Of a stretch of 64,000 nucleotides of DNA, positions 61,406-64,000 are shown piece by piece. Origin of the DNA: Chryseobacterium sp. GVT01B (GTDB lineage: Bacteria; Bacteroidota; Bacteroidia; Flavobacteriales; Weeksellaceae); the NCBI RefSeq assembly GCF_019970045.1, contig NZ_JAHXYI010000003.1, forward strand, positions 62,001 to 126,000, written 5' to 3'. The notes beneath the pieces are model-generated. The model ran no database searches. It had not been told where the DNA came from and worked only from the letters and a program-made list of their open reading frames with translations. Position numbers and translations under genes: made by a program. Each line of letters opens with the position of its first letter. Position 1 is the first letter of the stretch.

Positions 61406-62866
61406 ATGAAAAAGAATATAATAAAAATAAGTTTAGCTGCGTTAACTGCCTTTGTTTCGTTAACGTCTTGCGACAGAAATTTAGATCAAATCTCATCAAT
61501 CAATGAAGATCAGGAGCAGGCGATGACGAGACCTGAGACCTTCAGACAGGCTATGGATGGTGCCTATACAGCTCTTAAAGGAGGTGGTTACTATACTAGT
61601 GATACAGGAAACCAACTTATCATGGGTGATCTTACCACGGATAACCTTGTTCGTACAACTACGGGAAGAAATACTAATTTTGCTGCATCAAATTTCGAAT
61701 TTTCATCAGATAATTCACAGACAACAGGACTTTACAGTGCTGCTTATCTTGTCATCAGCAGAACTAACTTTGTTTTGAAATATATCAATAACGGTGTGTT
61801 ATCTGGAACAGAGAAAGCGAACATGGAAGCTGAGGCAAGAGCGCTTAGAGCAATCGCCCATTTCGATATCGTAAGAGCATATTCACAAATTCCAACTCAA
61901 TCTGCAGAAGCTAAAAACTCTATTGGGATTTATTATTCAGAAACATATGCTCCTTTAAATAATACATCATCCCGAAACCTGACAGTTGATCAGGTATATG
62001 ATAAAATTATAGCAGATCTATTATTTGCTGTTGATAATATCACTCAGAATGATGTTGATAAAGGAAGATTAAGCAAAGCTGCTATATATGGATTATTATC
62101 AAGAGTAAACCTATATAAAGGTGACTATGCTAATACTATCAAATATGGTGAATTGGCATTAGGAATTTCACCAAGTATTACTCTAAAATCTAATTTTTAT
62201 AAGATCTGGAAAGAAAAAGAAGGAGATATTAATGATGGAGTTTTATTCCAGGTATCGAATTCTGCAGCTGAGCAAAATACTGTAGGAGTTGCTTACAATC
62301 AATCTGTTCCAGCATTAAGATCAGAATTTGTTGTAGATTACGATTTATATACTGCTTATACATCTGATGACGTTAGAAAAGGGGCTTACTTTACTACGGG
62401 TACGTATAGTGGGCAAAAATACAACCATGTTACAAAATATGCAGGTATTACTGGTTTACCATCTAATATAGTCCCGGTAAGATATTTAAGAGGAGCTGAA
62501 GTATTGCTAAACGTTGCAGAAGCTTATTACAGATCAGGTAATGGTGCACAAGCTCTTGTTTTATTAAACAAATTAAGAGCAGAAAGATATTCTTCATTTA
62601 CTCCTGGTACAGAAACAGGACAGGCACTTTTAGATGCTATCCTGAAAGAAAGAAGACTGGAGCTTGCATTTGAAAATGACAGATGGTACACATTGAAGAG
62701 ATTAAACCTTCCGGTTCAGAGATCAGGTAAAGGAGATCTTTTTGACGGTACAGGTACACCTTCTGTAGCACAGACTCTTCCTGCTGGAAATTTCAAATGG
62801 CAATGGCCAATTCCTATTACTGCTATTCAGGCAAACCCGAATATTAAGCAGAACGACAAATATTAA
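61406..62866 (+). CDS. SusD/RagB nutrient-binding lipoprotein
   Basis: 486 aa from the ATG at 61406, with a lipobox ending at Cys22 (SLTSC). SusD features include FRQAMDGAYTALKG, the tetratricopeptide-like helices (EAEARALRAIAHFDIVRAY, VYDKIIADLLFAVDNI, SKAAIYGLLSRVNLYKGDY) and the C-terminal LKERRLELAFENDRWYTLKRL. It is the lid and ligand-binding partner of the SusC pore. No glycoside hydrolase is linked, so the substrate may be a peptide, glycan or other nutrient. Confidence 0.95.
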   Translation: MKKNIIKISLAALTAFVSLTSCDRNLDQISSINEDQEQAMTRPETFRQAMDGAYTALKGGGYYTSDTGNQLIMGDLTTDNLVRTTTGRNTNFAASNFEFSSDNSQTTGLYSAAYLVISRTNFVLKYINNGVLSGTEKANMEAEARALRAIAHFDIVRAYSQIPTQSAEAKNSIGIYYSETYAPLNNTSSRNLTVDQVYDKIIADLLFAVDNITQNDVDKGRLSKAAIYGLLSRVNLYKGDYANTIKYGELALGISPSITLKSNFYKIWKEKEGDINDGVLFQVSNSAAEQNTVGVAYNQSVPALRSEFVVDYDLYTAYTSDDVRKGAYFTTGTYSGQKYNHVTKYAGITGLPSNIVPVRYLRGAEVLLNVAEAYYRSGNGAQALVLLNKLRAERYSSFTPGTETGQALLDAILKERRLELAFENDRWYTLKRLNLPVQRSGKGDLFDGTGTPSVAQTLPAGNFKWQWPIPITAIQANPNIKQNDKY

Positions 62867-62892
62867 GATTAAATTCTAATATATTTTTTAAG

Positions 62893-62921
62893 AAGAGTCC
62901 CAGAAATGGGGCTCTTTTTTT
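62893..62921. terminator. Terminator between susD and the AraC gene
   Basis: AAGAGTCCC pairs with GGGGCTCTT around a short loop and is followed by TTTTTTT, 25 bases after the susD stop. The converging AraC gene ends 19 bases further on. Confidence 0.75.
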
Positions 62922-62939
62922 ATAGGTATTGCAAATGGA

Positions 62940-63863
62940 TTATCTCAGAATCATTCTGTCCTGATAACTTTTCGGGGTTACTCCTTCTAATTGCTTAAAT
63001 ACTCTCGTGAAATAATTGGTATCTGAAAACCCGGTCTGAAAAGCTGTTTCTTTGATGCTGATCTGGCTGGCAAGCAGTTCTTTTGCCTTGTTGATCCTCT
63101 CCTGTAAAATAAAATCATTTGGAGAAGTCCCCAGTTCGTCTTTGAACATTTTAAAGAAATTAGACTTGCTTACATACGCCAGCTTGGCAATACTGTCAAT
63201 GGATAGTTTCTGGTGTAGATTTCGTTTAATATAATCTACTACAAAGCCTATTCTGGATTTATTCTTAACAATATTCTTTTCCACCATACCTCTTGCCTGG
63301 GTCTGCATCAGCCTGATCAGAAGTTCTTTCAATGCAAAATCGGCCATGATATCCTTTTGCGAATTATCATCCATGGCAATTCTCATAATATTATTGGTAG
63401 CTGAGGCCAAAGCTTTATTATTAAACAGAAAATATTCATCTAACTGAATATTCCACTGCGAAGTCTCATCCACTTTGGGAAGGTTATAGTTGAGATAATT
63501 AAGAGAATCCTCTATAAAATCAGGATTAAGACTTAAAGAAATGCATTGGGTAGGAGTTTCATCAGCTTCAGGAAAGTCAATAACCATTGTTTCCCCCGGA
63601 GCCACAAGAATACTTTCGCCCGGATAATAATCAAAATAACTGGTCTTATTATCCAGTTTCATATGTTTCTTACCTCTCAGCATCGCTGTAAATGCAATGT
63701 TTTCAAAATGAAGTTTTACGTCAAAAGCAGCCTTATGGGTCTCATAAATGCTGAATTCGCAATTGTTTAGATTGAATTTCGTCTGGTGTTCAACAAGACT
63801 CAATAGCTGGCTTTCCTTACGTAATTCAGGAGTATTTAATAAAATCTTACTATTGTTATTCAT
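62940..63863 (-). CDS. AraC-family transcriptional regulator
   Basis: 307 aa from the ATG at 63863. A cupin-like N-terminal domain (FDVKLHFENIAFTAMLRG, SILVAPGETMVIDFPEA) precedes a C-terminal double HTH (KLSIDSIAKLAYVSKSNFFKMF, IKETAFQTGFSDTNYFTRVF) and the ending GVTPKSYQDR. It converges on the SusCD operon and could regulate it, though the orientation gives no direct evidence. The 137 bases after its start contain no further gene. Confidence 0.9.
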   Translation of the reverse strand: MNNNSKILLNTPELRKESQLLSLVEHQTKFNLNNCEFSIYETHKAAFDVKLHFENIAFTAMLRGKKHMKLDNKTSYFDYYPGESILVAPGETMVIDFPEADETPTQCISLSLNPDFIEDSLNYLNYNLPKVDETSQWNIQLDEYFLFNNKALASATNNIMRIAMDDNSQKDIMADFALKELLIRLMQTQARGMVEKNIVKNKSRIGFVVDYIKRNLHQKLSIDSIAKLAYVSKSNFFKMFKDELGTSPNDFILQERINKAKELLASQISIKETAFQTGFSDTNYFTRVFKQLEGVTPKSYQDRMILR

Positions 63864-64000
63864 TTCTAAAATTTTTTGAAAAGGAGGTAACTCAAATATA
63901 GAAAATTTGACAGTACGTTGCTGTTAATAAAATACTAAAATTGAACCCTTTGCACTATTTTACACTTTTTTTATAGGATTGTGCTATATTCTTTTGAGCT

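Overview
The window reads as a chromosome segment of a low-GC Flavobacteriia bacterium, most likely Chryseobacterium or a close relative. The evidence is the gldB/gldC gliding genes, a type IX-secreted endonuclease, SusC/SusD proteins, Bacteroidetes-type (subtype iii) T6SS Hcp and VgrG, DUF4136, DUF5522 and DUF2752 proteins, and promoters of the flavobacterial TTG-N17-23-TAnnTTTG type. No rRNA, tRNA, CRISPR array, transposase or phage gene was seen.

Layout. 1-2152: the end of a TonB-dependent receptor and a surface lipoprotein, probably a cobalamin uptake pair (BtuB/BtuG-like). 2317-9705 (minus): housekeeping genes, namely CCA-adding enzyme, NTF2-like protein, TsaC/Sua5, two small membrane proteins, DinB-like, GNAT, cystathionine gamma-synthase, GldC and GldB. 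9758-15989: an LRR protein, two GNATs, NadE, a barnase-like RNase, an archaemetzincin and a barstar-like inhibitor, cytidine deaminase (minus), an Old Yellow Enzyme and a DUF2752 protein.

16274-31328 is the most distinctive region: a one-directional T6SS cargo island without structural sheath or baseplate genes. In order it holds hcp, vgrG, a 56-codon ORF, a DUF2931 lipoprotein, a Tle1-like DUF2235 lipase, a LysM protein, a DUF4280 PAAR-like protein and a 939-aa leaderless protein with an internal OmpA domain. These are followed by four short lipoproteins with a shared layout, a GIDE/MUL1-like membrane protein, LemA, and two proteins of unknown function. A toxin, spike-adaptor and immunity set is the natural reading, but most partner assignments are inference.

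31506-42637: T9SS endonuclease I, DUF4136 and DUF5522 proteins, a small HExxH membrane protein, a D-cysteine desulfhydrase-like enzyme, a glucosaminidase with LysM, HemL, and two CodA-like amidohydrolase paralogs flanking an AraC regulator. 43202-49524: an outer-membrane lipoprotein and TonB receptor pair (minus), divergent from a PhoB/PhoR-like two-component system. 49659-57976: pRiA4b ORF-3-like protein, alpha-amylase lipoprotein, Gre-like factor, ThyA, a small protein, M1 aminopeptidase and HMG-CoA synthase. 58596-63863: a SusC/SusD pair and an AraC regulator.

Intergenic DNA carries several families of short, REP-like repeats: four copies built on GGGCTTTAGCCCG, a duplicated 70-bp element, a 112-bp element with 11-bp inverted ends, a 7-bp tandem repeat, and strong bidirectional terminators between convergent genes. 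Starts were moved where the longest ORF began at a TTG/GTG upstream of a signal peptide or known family start; two of those upstream codons lie inside or upstream of recognisable promoters.
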